This document shows positions 1-6,777 of a DNA stretch of 11,950 bases, one piece after another. Below the pieces are notes generated by a model, which saw nothing but the letters and a program-made list of their open reading frames with translations, ran no database searches and was not told the origin of the DNA. How positions within the stretch are numbered: the first letter of the stretch is position 1; each line of letters begins with the position of its first letter. The position numbers were made by a program, and so were the translations under genes. Origin of the DNA: CAYHWW01 sp964360145 (GTDB taxonomy: Bacteria > Bdellovibrionota > UBA1018 > CAYHWW01); assembly GCA_964360145.1 (NCBI GenBank), contig CAYHWW010000100.1:1-11950 (forward strand), in the 5' to 3' direction.

Positions 1-16
1 AAGAGAGGACTTCTCA

Positions 17-1828
17 CTAATGGGGGTAGCGCCGCAAAAGGCGATCACGTAAGGCATCCGCCAAAAACTCCAGAGCCTTCTCCGCGGCGGGGTCCTTCAG
101 CGCCTGAGGGCCCTCGCAAACTAAACCATAGGCCGCCGATAGCACTTCATAGGCGACAGCAAGCGGAGCCCCACCGGGCAGGGCGCCCCCTATGGTTACG
201 ACACCATTCACAGCGAGCGACATGGCTTCTGTGGCGACTTCTCTTCTGCGAATTTCCAAGGCCTCATCGTAAATACTCATTTGATCTGGAGTCAGAGCAC
301 TGGGGCGAATCACGCTCAGATCTGGCCCGATAAATGGCCTCATGGCGGGGTCCTCGGGGCTCCAAACCTGCTCCGCTTGACGTATGCCCACAAGGGCCTG
401 AGAAAGGACTGCTGTGATCGCATTTTCGAAATAGCCCTTCATGGCTGCATAGCGAAGCACTTCGGCATCCAGCAACTCGAGCTGCCATTTCGCCTCGTTG
501 CCAGAAGCATTGTCCCGGGCGCCGCAGATGAGGCCCCTCATACCGGAAAGCATGCTGGTGACAGCGTGAAGCTCCACTTTTCGATCCACCACGCCCGTGC
601 TCATATCAATAATGATGCTTTCGCTGATGGCCCGCTCAATATTTTGACGTACCTCTCCTGGGGGCATGATTTCCACCGTGCCACCTAGCTCAAAGCTGCT
701 GGACGTCATGACGGGGCCGTCAGTCCCCGTACCGTCGTATCCCGTTGGCTCACTGACATAAATTTCCCGACTGGCGCCGCGAGCCTCGTACTCTCGGCCC
801 TCGTGCGTGAAACGCTCGCCGTCATCCCCATCAGCGCGACAGGAATTTTCCTCATTGCCGTCAACAGACCAACCATCTGAATCTTCCGCCCCCCCCGAGG
901 AAGTGGGTTCCTCATCCCCTCCCTTGGCCATGGCCTTCGCAGTCCGATGACTATCCTTCATATATTCAGGGATCACCATGCGGGAAACCATCTGCTGCAA
1001 CTTCCGTTGAGCCGTATTGGAGAGAACTTCCCAAGACCGCATCTGAGCGTCAGAACCGACCCTCGTGCGCAACGCAGCCACGGTATTAGTATGCAGCCAT
1101 GTAAAAGCGGACAATATACTTCGTGCGTCGCCCTCCTGACGACGATCCATGGCACCATTAAAGGCCCAGTGCATACGTTCGAAGCTAGCCTGAAAGCTGG
1201 CGGCAGCCTCATGAAAATGCAGGTCCGCTCGCTCCTGCTCCAAGGCGGACACCCTTTGCCCACGCCGCTCCGCCTGCTCGACGCGCTCCCATTGATTAAG
1301 CATTGAATCAAGACTTCCCACTGTGCGTCGCAGCTCCAGCTCCATGGTGGCGATGGATGCATTCACTTGATTCTGAATATCCGTGTGATGCTGGCTCAGC
1401 TCCGCGCTGACCACCTCAGCCAATGAGCTCTGCGCCGTGGCACCATGGCCCTGCACTTGAGTTTTTGCCGCCCCGAGAAGCATCAAGGCCACCCGCACTC
1501 GCGCTCGCTCATAGGCAATTTTCTCAACGGGAGACCTAGCATCAGAGGCCTGCAGCGGGGGAGGCAATGCCTTCAGGGCCCGCACCGCCTCGCCTATGGC
1601 GCGCCAGGACTCTGAAATCCTGTGCAAAGCGGTCATTTTCACTCTCATGAGGTTTAAAAAAGTACGCTCTGAATCGCGAATGGCGTTCATTTCATTCACA
1701 TAAGGATAATTTTCTGGAGTCTGTACCGGAGGGAGAACCTCCTGCGCATGGGAAAAAGACGCCAAACTTAGAAAAAAAATGAACAGCTCCAGAGGTCTTT
1801 GAACTTTCGTAAATATGCGCTGCTTCAC
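17..1828 (-). CDS. Exported helix-rich protein of unknown function, 603 aa
   Basis: I do not recognise this family. The N-terminus has basic residues, then a hydrophobic run (LELFIFFLSLASFSHA) and a likely signal peptidase I site after SHA, near residue 28, so the product should be periplasmic or outer-membrane associated. Residues about 45-295 are rich in charged and alanine residues and look helical or coiled-coil. Residues about 301-375 form an acidic, Gly/Ser-rich, probably disordered linker. Residues about 390-600 are helical again, with a hydrophobic Gly-rich patch near 537-571. There are three cysteines (about 330, 435, 571). Start choice: a TTG at 1834 lies directly against the GGAGGA ribosome binding site, with no spacing. 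The GTG at 1828 has GGAGG seven bases upstream and overlaps the previous gene's TGA as GTGA, so I use it. Translation is therefore probably coupled to the 346-aa gene, suggesting partner proteins. The gene is intact, with a TAG stop at 17-19. Confidence 0.85.
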   Translation of the reverse strand: MKQRIFTKVQRPLELFIFFLSLASFSHAQEVLPPVQTPENYPYVNEMNAIRDSERTFLNLMRVKMTALHRISESWRAIGEAVRALKALPPPLQASDARSPVEKIAYERARVRVALMLLGAAKTQVQGHGATAQSSLAEVVSAELSQHHTDIQNQVNASIATMELELRRTVGSLDSMLNQWERVEQAERRGQRVSALEQERADLHFHEAAASFQASFERMHWAFNGAMDRRQEGDARSILSAFTWLHTNTVAALRTRVGSDAQMRSWEVLSNTAQRKLQQMVSRMVIPEYMKDSHRTAKAMAKGGDEEPTSSGGAEDSDGWSVDGNEENSCRADGDDGERFTHEGREYEARGASREIYVSEPTGYDGTGTDGPVMTSSSFELGGTVEIMPPGEVRQNIERAISESIIIDMSTGVVDRKVELHAVTSMLSGMRGLICGARDNASGNEAKWQLELLDAEVLRYAAMKGYFENAITAVLSQALVGIRQAEQVWSPEDPAMRPFIGPDLSVIRPSALTPDQMSIYDEALEIRRREVATEAMSLAVNGVVTIGGALPGGAPLAVAYEVLSAAYGLVCEGPQALKDPAAEKALEFLADALRDRLLRRYPH

Positions 1829-2865
1829 CTGCAATCCTCCCAGCCTCTACCACCGTCATTATTGAATACAGCCTCTTCGTAGGCAGCGGCACCCCTGTTG
1901 CGGTCAATATCGCAGAAAGGCTGGTTGTCGCAGCAATGCCAATAATGCCCGGCATTGGCATTGCGCGCTCGCCTGTACTCCAACACCCCTGGGATGCTGG
2001 AATACTCCACATTGAGACGCGAAAGCTCCGCCCGCGCACCCATGATGTCCGCCCCCTTTCTCACCAGAGCTAGCCCCAAATCAGTGGTCTGGCCCGTGAT
2101 CAGGCTGATCCGAGCGGCATTTTCCGCCGTGGCCCGAATGATCAAAGTATCTACTTGGTCAAAACGACTCATAACCCGCTCAAAGGCATTATCGAAGGTG
2201 AGAGCGGACGCGATGGCATCATGTGCCTCGCGTAACAATACTTGGGTTTCAGGCGTGAGCCCCGGAATAATAGCATCGCTGCCTAATGCGGTTGCAATGG
2301 CGATGCGAGCCTCCTCCGGTGTTTCGTGGGCTCGCTCGAAGACCTGTAGATCGAGCAATCGGCGACGCTCGAAGAGCAGAGCTTCAATGATGTTCGCACT
2401 TCGACTCCCACGGATGATAGCGTCAATATCATTCACTCGCTGAGCGATGAGGGCCTCCCTGCCTGAGAGGTACAACCTCAATCGTGCAACCATCCCAGGA
2501 ATCAGCCGGGAGGTGACGCGCGGTAGCCGCACTAAATCTTGACGAGACAGTCCCAGCGTCTCCCTGATGCGCACGAGGGTCGCGTTCGATTCACTCAGCT
2601 GCTCGATGAGGGTCTGGTGAAGGGGACCTTGTACCGAAAGCACATTATACTCTCCCTGGAGCTGCAAAATGCGCTCATTAGCACTGCCTATCAAGGCGGG
2701 CAAAACGGCCTGACGAGCGGAGAGGGCACCAATCTCTTCATTGAGGGCATGCTGTTCTGACCAGTAACGCAGTCCGCATCGGTTGGCTGCATCCTGGTTG
2801 CACCCGGCATGAACCGCATTTAAAGGACTGAAAATCAGTGTGGCTAGAGCAAGGTACTGCTTCAT
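1825..2865 (-). CDS. Exported coiled-coil protein with six cysteines, unknown function, 346 aa
   Basis: I do not recognise this family. A signal peptide is clear: MKQYLALATL, a hydrophobic core, then AVHA with cleavage most likely after residue 20. A cysteine at 22 follows AG, but histidine at the lipobox -3 position makes a lipoprotein unlikely. Residues about 35-285 are long amphipathic helices rich in Leu, Arg, Glu and Ala, with no recognised motif. All six cysteines are at the ends: 22 and 30 at the mature N-terminus, and 311, 312, 318 and 345 in a short C-terminal segment also rich in Tyr, Trp, Asp and Asn. This suggests disulphides that tie the two ends of a helical rod together (inference). 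ATG at 2865 is preceded by AGGAGA at good spacing, but that site is buried in a hairpin (see 2866-2889). The gene is first of a two-gene unit and its TGA overlaps the next GTG start. Confidence 0.87.
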   Translation of the reverse strand: MKQYLALATLIFSPLNAVHAGCNQDAANRCGLRYWSEQHALNEEIGALSARQAVLPALIGSANERILQLQGEYNVLSVQGPLHQTLIEQLSESNATLVRIRETLGLSRQDLVRLPRVTSRLIPGMVARLRLYLSGREALIAQRVNDIDAIIRGSRSANIIEALLFERRRLLDLQVFERAHETPEEARIAIATALGSDAIIPGLTPETQVLLREAHDAIASALTFDNAFERVMSRFDQVDTLIIRATAENAARISLITGQTTDLGLALVRKGADIMGARAELSRLNVEYSSIPGVLEYRRARNANAGHYWHCCDNQPFCDIDRNRGAAAYEEAVFNNDGGRGWEDCR

Positions 2866-2889
2866 GGGTCTCTCCTGTGGAGAGAGCCC
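2866..2889 (-). promoter_or_regulatory. mRNA hairpin masking the ribosome binding site of the 346-aa gene
   Basis: On the minus strand, the 24 bases just before the ATG read GGG-C-TCTCTCC-ACA-GGAGAGA-CCC. TCTCTCC pairs with GGAGAGA across a three-base ACA loop, and GGG pairs with CCC after one bulged C, giving a 10-bp stem that ends next to the start codon. The AGGAGA Shine-Dalgarno element is inside the stem. This is visible in the sequence. That it controls translation (for example as a temperature- or protein-responsive switch) is inference. Confidence 0.6.
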
Positions 2890-2946
2890 AAAGCAATATG
2901 TATGCCAAGTGGTAAGTTTGCTTTACCGCCACTACACCCTCAGCAC

Positions 2947-2981
2947 TGTCCGCCGCAGCGGACACTTTTACTGCGAGTAAA
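2947..2981. repeat. Two adjacent short inverted repeats between the lipoprotein and 346-aa genes
   Basis: TGTCCGC (2947-2953) and GCGGACA (2958-2964) form a perfect 7-bp stem with a 4-base loop. Directly after it, TTTACT (2967-2972) and AGTAAA (2976-2981) form a 6-bp stem with a 3-base loop. They lie about 60 bases downstream of the lipoprotein stop and 80-115 bases upstream of the 346-aa start. The GC-rich stem is followed by CTTTTA on the plus strand only, so it is a poor terminator for the minus-strand lipoprotein transcript. They could instead be operator half-sites. The rest of 2866-3041 shows a weaker inverted repeat at 2911-2927 and no convincing promoter. Confidence 0.4.
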
Positions 2982-3041
2982 TTTAATGTATTTATTGCGT
3001 GCGACTGGTGCCAGAATGGCTCTGCGAATCCATAGATTCAA

Positions 3042-4379
3042 TCAGCGCGTGATATAAACCGTAGTTATCGCTTCACCTTCCACGGTGATGCTGGCGTAGT
3101 TCACTGCGCCCCGGGAGTCCGTCACTTTGACCGAGGCATTGCCTGTGCTGGAGGGTGCCGTATATCGACCGGTGCTGCTGTTGATGGTGCCGCCGCCAGT
3201 GTGAATGGAGTAGGTGTAAACCCCGGAGCCACCGACCGCGCTCAGCGTTGTGGTCGAAGACGGCGCCATGAGTAGGTTTGTGTCGCGAAAGCTGAGAGCC
3301 GACGCCGCTACGTTGACCGTGGAGACTCCCACCGTCACTTGGGCGTAAACCACCATGCCGCTGCTGTCCGCGACTCTTACCTGGGTCAATCCATCCGCAT
3401 TCAGCGCGGTGAATCTGCCATCACTATTGATGCCACCGCCGCCACTGTGGATGGAGTAAGTATACTCGCCATTGCCTCCAGAGGCGACGAGCTGGATTTG
3501 CGCCGAGCGGCTGATGCGCACAACGGAAGGGCTCACTGAAAGCGCCCTGGAAACTGCGTTGACATAAATGCTTGCCGTTGCCACCTGGCCGCTAGAGTCC
3601 CTCACTTGCAGAGTGACTGAGGCAGGCACGCTGGGCGCCGTATAACGACCTGAGGTGCTGTTGATGGTGCCACCACCATCCAATATTGAATATCTGTAAC
3701 CGCCGGTGCCGCCGGATGCGCTGAAGGTCACGCTGGTCAACACATTCATCGTCGTGGAAGAGGGGCTCATGCTGAGTGCGGAACCAGCCCGGACGGTAAC
3801 AGTCGCTGAGGCCACCGCCCCGCTGGAATCGGTGACCTGCACGTATACGGTATCCGCGGATGAGGGAGCGGTGAAGCTGCCGGTGCCGGCATTGATGGAG
3901 CCGCCACCGCCATAAATCGAGAAAATGTAACTGCCGCTGCCACCGCTAGCCGTGAATGCAGTAGATGAAGATGCATTCACCGTCGTGATGGAAGGGCTGA
4001 TGGCGAGGCTGGACTGCGAAGCTTGAATGGTGACCGTAGCGTAAACAACGCTGCCGCCAGAATCAGTCAGTGCGACATAAACTGTGCCCGCAGAGCTTGG
4101 AGCGGTGAAGTAGCCGTTGGCATCGATGGAACCACCCCCACTGTAAATGGAGTAGCTGTATCCACCAGCACCGCCCGCGGAGGAGAATGTCGTGCTTGAG
4201 CCCTGGGTCACAGCAACGGAAGAAGGGCTGATGCTCAGCGCCGCGATGCTGGTGCTTGCGGATTTCGCGGCACCGGCGTCTTGTTTTGCAGCACCATCAG
4301 AACCGCAACCTGAGACGATGAGAATCAGTGTCATGCCAGTGATTGCCCTGATGAATTTTTTCAGTCCTGCATTTTCCAT
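3042..4379 (-). CDS. Outer-membrane lipoprotein with five Ig-like tandem repeats, 445 aa
   Basis: A lipoprotein signal peptide is clear: MENAGLKKF, a hydrophobic core, then the lipobox VSGC with the lipidated cysteine at residue 25. An Ala/Ser-rich linker leads into five repeats of about 72 residues (near 48-118, 125-196, 202-273, 280-350, 362-433). Each follows the pattern L-S-x-SPS, ASGGxGxYxYSI, GGGxIN, G-x-Y/F-TAP, V-x-DSxG, A-x-VTV. This is typical of bacterial Ig-like beta-sandwich repeats in extracellular and surface proteins, so an adhesive or structural surface role is likely, but no ligand can be named. The C-terminus ends shortly after repeat 5 with no anchor. Start choice: a longer frame exists to 4427, but the ATG at 4379 has a strong AAGGAAGAGG upstream and gives a normal signal peptide. 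The gene has its own promoter region and is divergent from the PilZ gene. Confidence 0.88.
   Translation of the reverse strand: MENAGLKKFIRAITGMTLILIVSGCGSDGAAKQDAGAAKSASTSIAALSISPSSVAVTQGSSTTFSSAGGAGGYSYSIYSGGGSIDANGYFTAPSSAGTVYVALTDSGGSVVYATVTIQASQSSLAISPSITTVNASSSTAFTASGGSGSYIFSIYGGGGSINAGTGSFTAPSSADTVYVQVTDSSGAVASATVTVRAGSALSMSPSSTTMNVLTSVTFSASGGTGGYRYSILDGGGTINSTSGRYTAPSVPASVTLQVRDSSGQVATASIYVNAVSRALSVSPSVVRISRSAQIQLVASGGNGEYTYSIHSGGGGINSDGRFTALNADGLTQVRVADSSGMVVYAQVTVGVSTVNVAASALSFRDTNLLMAPSSTTTLSAVGGSGVYTYSIHTGGGTINSSTGRYTAPSSTGNASVKVTDSRGAVNYASITVEGEAITTVYITR
3081..4238 (-). repeat. Five tandem ~216-bp coding repeats in the lipoprotein gene
   Basis: Approximate units in transcription order: 4026-4238, 3792-4007, 3561-3776, 3330-3542 and 3081-3296. 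They are diverged at the DNA level but share the core protein motifs GGxGxYxYSI, GGGxIN and TAP. The first three repeats end their core with TAPS; the fourth has TALN, and the start of the fifth has lost the usual SPS, so repeats 4 and 5 look the most diverged. Copy number could vary between strains by unequal recombination (inference). Confidence 0.8.
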
Positions 4380-4426
4380 AAGAACCTCTTCCTTAGTTGA
4401 TACTAGGTAGAGCAATAGCCTTGCCA

Positions 4427-4450
4427 ACGCGATATTCCATAAAATCGCGT
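4427..4450. promoter_or_regulatory. Candidate operator: 7-bp inverted repeat over the lipoprotein -10 region
   Basis: ACGCGAT (4427-4433) and ATCGCGT (4444-4450) are perfect inverted halves separated by 10 bases. The pair flanks the proposed -10 hexamer (4439-4444) and covers the predicted transcription start of the lipoprotein gene. A regulator bound here would be expected to repress. No known regulator consensus is recognised. Confidence 0.45.
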
Positions 4451-4468
4451 GGTTTCAAGGTGTGTCAA
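4439..4468 (-). promoter_or_regulatory. Sigma70-like promoter for the repeat lipoprotein gene
   Basis: On the minus strand a perfect TTGACA (4463-4468) is followed after an 18-base spacer by TTTTAT (4439-4444), which matches four of six -10 positions. Transcription would start near 4432, leaving a leader of about 50 bases before the ATG at 4379. Confidence 0.5.
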
Positions 4469-4478
4469 ATCTGACGCA
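4461..4478. promoter_or_regulatory. Imperfect 18-bp palindrome overlapping the -35 element
   Basis: TGTGTCA (4461-4467), a 4-base centre, then TGACGCA (4472-4478) match as an inverted repeat at six of seven positions. The site covers the TTGACA box of the lipoprotein promoter and lies upstream of the divergent PilZ gene, so it could serve either or both. It resembles the general architecture of dimeric regulator sites but does not match a CRP or FNR consensus closely. Confidence 0.35.
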
Positions 4479-4575
4479 TCTATCAGAGTTTAGACACCTT
4501 ACTAAATGCTGGGCACGACACAAACGGATTCAAATATTTTCTGCATACATTTCAATTCTCGTGAATAATAAAACA

Positions 4576-4941
4576 ATGACTCACAACAGAAGAACCCGAG
4601 ACAGAGTGCGAAGCCCGAAGGGGCAGGTTCCTGGCGAGCTGCGGACTGGCTCCGATGAGCAGGTCATCATGGCAAAGGCCTTCATCCATGATGTCAGCCC
4701 GTCCGGGATGGGCATCTCCATTGAGTCGCCCATCAAGATTGGTACATCAGTCGTATTGACCCTGAAAACCCCACACCCCCTCACCATCGCCGGTGAGGTT
4801 ATCTGGTGCTCCCAGTTTGATGTGCACTCGCTCAGTGACGGCGAAGACACGGAGTTTCAGTATCGCGCCGGGATTAAATTCAAAGATGAAGCCATGCCCC
4901 AGCTTGAAGAGCTGAAGCGCTATTGTCTGTCACTTCAGTAA
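4576..4941 (+). CDS. PilZ-domain protein, probable c-di-GMP receptor, 121 aa
   Basis: This is a single-domain PilZ protein. The two PilZ signatures are present: an RxxxR motif near the start (RRTRDRVR) and DVSPSGMG, matching the D/N-x-S-x-x-G motif that contacts c-di-GMP. A beta-barrel-like stretch follows, ending with a VIWC segment, a YRAGIKF strand and a C-terminal helix (LEELKRYCLSL), all typical of the family. It is soluble and cytoplasmic, with no output domain, so it probably acts by protein contact. The open frame extends back to GTG 4462 (159 aa), but those 38 residues lie over promoter sequence of the divergent gene and precede the normal domain boundary, so I choose ATG 4576. No strong ribosome site is visible at either start, so the start is uncertain. 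It converges on the Glt-type operon, with six bases between stops, so a link to that machine is possible but unproven. Confidence 0.85.
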   Translation: MTHNRRTRDRVRSPKGQVPGELRTGSDEQVIMAKAFIHDVSPSGMGISIESPIKIGTSVVLTLKTPHPLTIAGEVIWCSQFDVHSLSDGEDTEFQYRAGIKFKDEAMPQLEELKRYCLSLQ

Positions 4942-4956
4942 GAAGGATCACTTCTT
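4940..4956. terminator. Weak hairpin spanning the convergent stop codons
   Basis: AAGAAG (4940-4945) and CTTCTT (4951-4956) form a 6-bp stem around a 5-base loop that contains the start of the minus-strand stop codon; the plus-strand stop (4939-4941) overlaps the left arm. The right arm is U-rich on either transcript but there is no clean U-tract, so this is at best a weak bidirectional terminator. Confidence 0.3.
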
Positions 4957-6777
4957 CGTACGTATCGCGAGAAAACGCTCTTTATTGGAGCAGTTATCAA
5001 AGACATTGGCGGCGAACGACCCCAATTCGTCTTCCCATATTTCCACTTGATCGCCGGAGCCACTGGAGCCCCAGCTCCAATTTTCCGCCGCTGAAGCAGG
5101 GCGACGGCCCTCGGAATCCAACTTCCGCGCCAACTCCTTGTAGTCGGGGTGCGCATTCTGCCAAATGATGTCTTGGCTGGCGCTGTTGTAGATCTCCACC
5201 TCGATGAGCTGGTTATTCTCGGCGATTTCCTCCAGCTGAGACATCATTCTTCGGCTACGCTCCGACATTTCTGATTCGATGCGCGCGATGAGCTCCTTGC
5301 GCAAAGACACGGACTGGGCTTGATGACGGTTGATGATGCCGCGCCATGGCGCTGCCGCGGCGCGGAAGCGCTTGTAGTGGGTGATTTTCTCCTTGAGAGA
5401 ATCCATCATACGCTTTGTCGTAAGCGTGAATGCGTCGGCATCCGCCACATGACCTCTCTGGGAATTGCGATCGTTCTGTGCACGGCCCTTCACCGCGGCA
5501 AGGAGGGATTTGATGTCCTTGCCCAGCCCTTTTTGCTCCTGAGCGGCGGCCTTACTGGTGGCATGGGCGGCATCCCGCTCATCGATAAGCTGATTCAGTT
5601 CCTCCTGGGTTGCCACAAACAGGGGTGAACGCACCCACTCAGTGCCAACGCGCACGGGTACCGTGCTTTTCTTCCTCAGGAAATCCACGGCCTGTGGGTA
5701 AAGCGGTGGCTTGTCTTTACTCCACTGCGCTAACCACTTGTAGGAGGGTTCGTAATAGCGCTTGAATGCCTCAATGGCCTGCAGTGAAGAGGGGTACTGG
5801 CAAAGCTCGTTCAAAGCCATGGCCATGACCATGGGGGCTTCTGGCGCGAAAGCGTTGCGAAAGCCCCCCACCTGCAAAGTAATGGCGGTGCCTGCCGCCT
5901 CGCGATAGCGTTCCGCCATGAGAGCGCTCCACCCCAGCTCAGAGAGCGCCGTAGCCAACTCGTTGGAATTTCTGGACACCTGCTTGTATTGAACAAAGGC
6001 TTTCTCATGGTGGCCCAAACTATAATAGGCACGGGCCAGTAATAAATGAACATGGTTGATATAGCGCTCCGCCTGCTTGACACCGGCCTTATCCGGGTTA
6101 TTCGTGGATAAAAAACTTTCCAGACGCCGCTGGGTTTCGATGTGATTGCTGTTTTTGGCGGCCCAGATGCCCTGGGCCAGGCTTTCTTTGGAACCCGCTC
6201 CCTGGAGGAGCACGAGACGACTCTCCCGGGGGTCGGCGATGAAACGCTTCAGGGCATAGTGCCACACCACATCTTTTTGGCCGCGTTCAACGGCCAACGC
6301 CAGAAGCTCGACGAGCGCTTCGTCAGCGACAGGCTTTGACGTCACCGAGGCCCACTTGCCCTCGATCTCATTCAGGCACTGAAGGGCCGCCAGCTGCACA
6401 CCCGCCACATCAGTGGCACGGGGTGCTGACACAATGGCCACGAACCCAGAGTGGGCCACATGGGGCAGAGCCGCCTTGAGTAAAGCCCGGCTGGCCCAAT
6501 ATTCAGCGAAGCGCTTGGCTTCATTGCTTTGAGCGAGTCGACGCAGGGCCATGGCCTCCGCGAAACCACGAGCCACGGTGCCCGTGTGCATCATGAGCCT
6601 ATACTCGTCCTGAAAAGCGTCAGGGATGCTCGCGCTAAAGTTCCAGGTCTCCGTCGCCGTGCAGGGAGAACTGGCAGCACTAAGCGCCACCGGGGTCCGC
6701 GACGCCGCTGCATATGCTGATGGGCCCAGGGCCATGGCCGCCAATAAAACAGCGGCCCCTCTCACTGCATGGGTCAT
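4948..6777 (-). CDS. gltC: Periplasmic TPR/coiled-coil protein, GltC-like, 609 aa
   Basis: A signal peptide (MTHAVRGAAVLLAAMALG, cleavage near SAYA-A at about 23) with no lipobox predicts a soluble periplasmic protein. Residues 240-300 contain TPR-like helical pairs (LLLARAYYSLGHHEKAFVQYKQV, then LSELGWSALMAERYREAAGTA). Residues about 390-545 are a long charged coiled-coil. The C-terminus has a Trp/Gly-rich segment and the pattern EIWEDELGSF...C, with cysteine at 596. M. xanthus GltC (paralogue NfsC) is a periplasmic TPR protein encoded just after an outer-membrane barrel gene and is thought to connect inner and outer membrane parts of the gliding complex. Length, export, TPRs and position after a barrel gene all fit. 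GltE, also a TPR protein, is the main alternative, but GltE is a lipoprotein and this is not. The ATG overlaps the barrel gene's stop as ATGA, with an AAAGGAG ten bases upstream. It is the last gene of the operon. Confidence 0.65.
   Translation of the reverse strand: MTHAVRGAAVLLAAMALGPSAYAAASRTPVALSAASSPCTATETWNFSASIPDAFQDEYRLMMHTGTVARGFAEAMALRRLAQSNEAKRFAEYWASRALLKAALPHVAHSGFVAIVSAPRATDVAGVQLAALQCLNEIEGKWASVTSKPVADEALVELLALAVERGQKDVVWHYALKRFIADPRESRLVLLQGAGSKESLAQGIWAAKNSNHIETQRRLESFLSTNNPDKAGVKQAERYINHVHLLLARAYYSLGHHEKAFVQYKQVSRNSNELATALSELGWSALMAERYREAAGTAITLQVGGFRNAFAPEAPMVMAMALNELCQYPSSLQAIEAFKRYYEPSYKWLAQWSKDKPPLYPQAVDFLRKKSTVPVRVGTEWVRSPLFVATQEELNQLIDERDAAHATSKAAAQEQKGLGKDIKSLLAAVKGRAQNDRNSQRGHVADADAFTLTTKRMMDSLKEKITHYKRFRAAAAPWRGIINRHQAQSVSLRKELIARIESEMSERSRRMMSQLEEIAENNQLIEVEIYNSASQDIIWQNAHPDYKELARKLDSEGRRPASAAENWSWGSSGSGDQVEIWEDELGSFAANVFDNCSNKERFLAIRTKK

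Noticed and set aside
3..15. Possible terminator hairpin GAGA/TCTC after the 603-aa gene
   Set aside because: Only a 4-bp stem and the window ends before any U-tract could be seen.
1829..1834. TTG start that would give a 605-aa product
   Set aside because: It abuts the GGAGGA ribosome site with no spacing; GTG 1828 has proper spacing and a GTGA overlap.
1955..2443. Plus-strand open frame (162 aa) over the 346-aa gene
   Set aside because: Arg/Ser-rich translation without recognisable features, antisense to a gene with a signal peptide and good ribosome site.
2800..2805. Cysteine 22 of the 346-aa protein as a lipidation site
   Set aside because: The preceding residues (VHAG) put histidine at -3, where Leu, Val or Ile is expected; signal peptidase I cleavage after AVHA fits better.
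3010..3039. Small inverted repeats (GAATC/GATTC and GCCA/TGGC) after the lipoprotein stop
   Set aside because: Stems of 4-5 bp without a following U-tract are too weak to call terminators.
4462..4575. N-terminal extension of the PilZ protein from GTG 4462
   Set aside because: It overlaps the divergent promoter and palindromes, adds 38 residues with no domain character, and lacks a good ribosome site.
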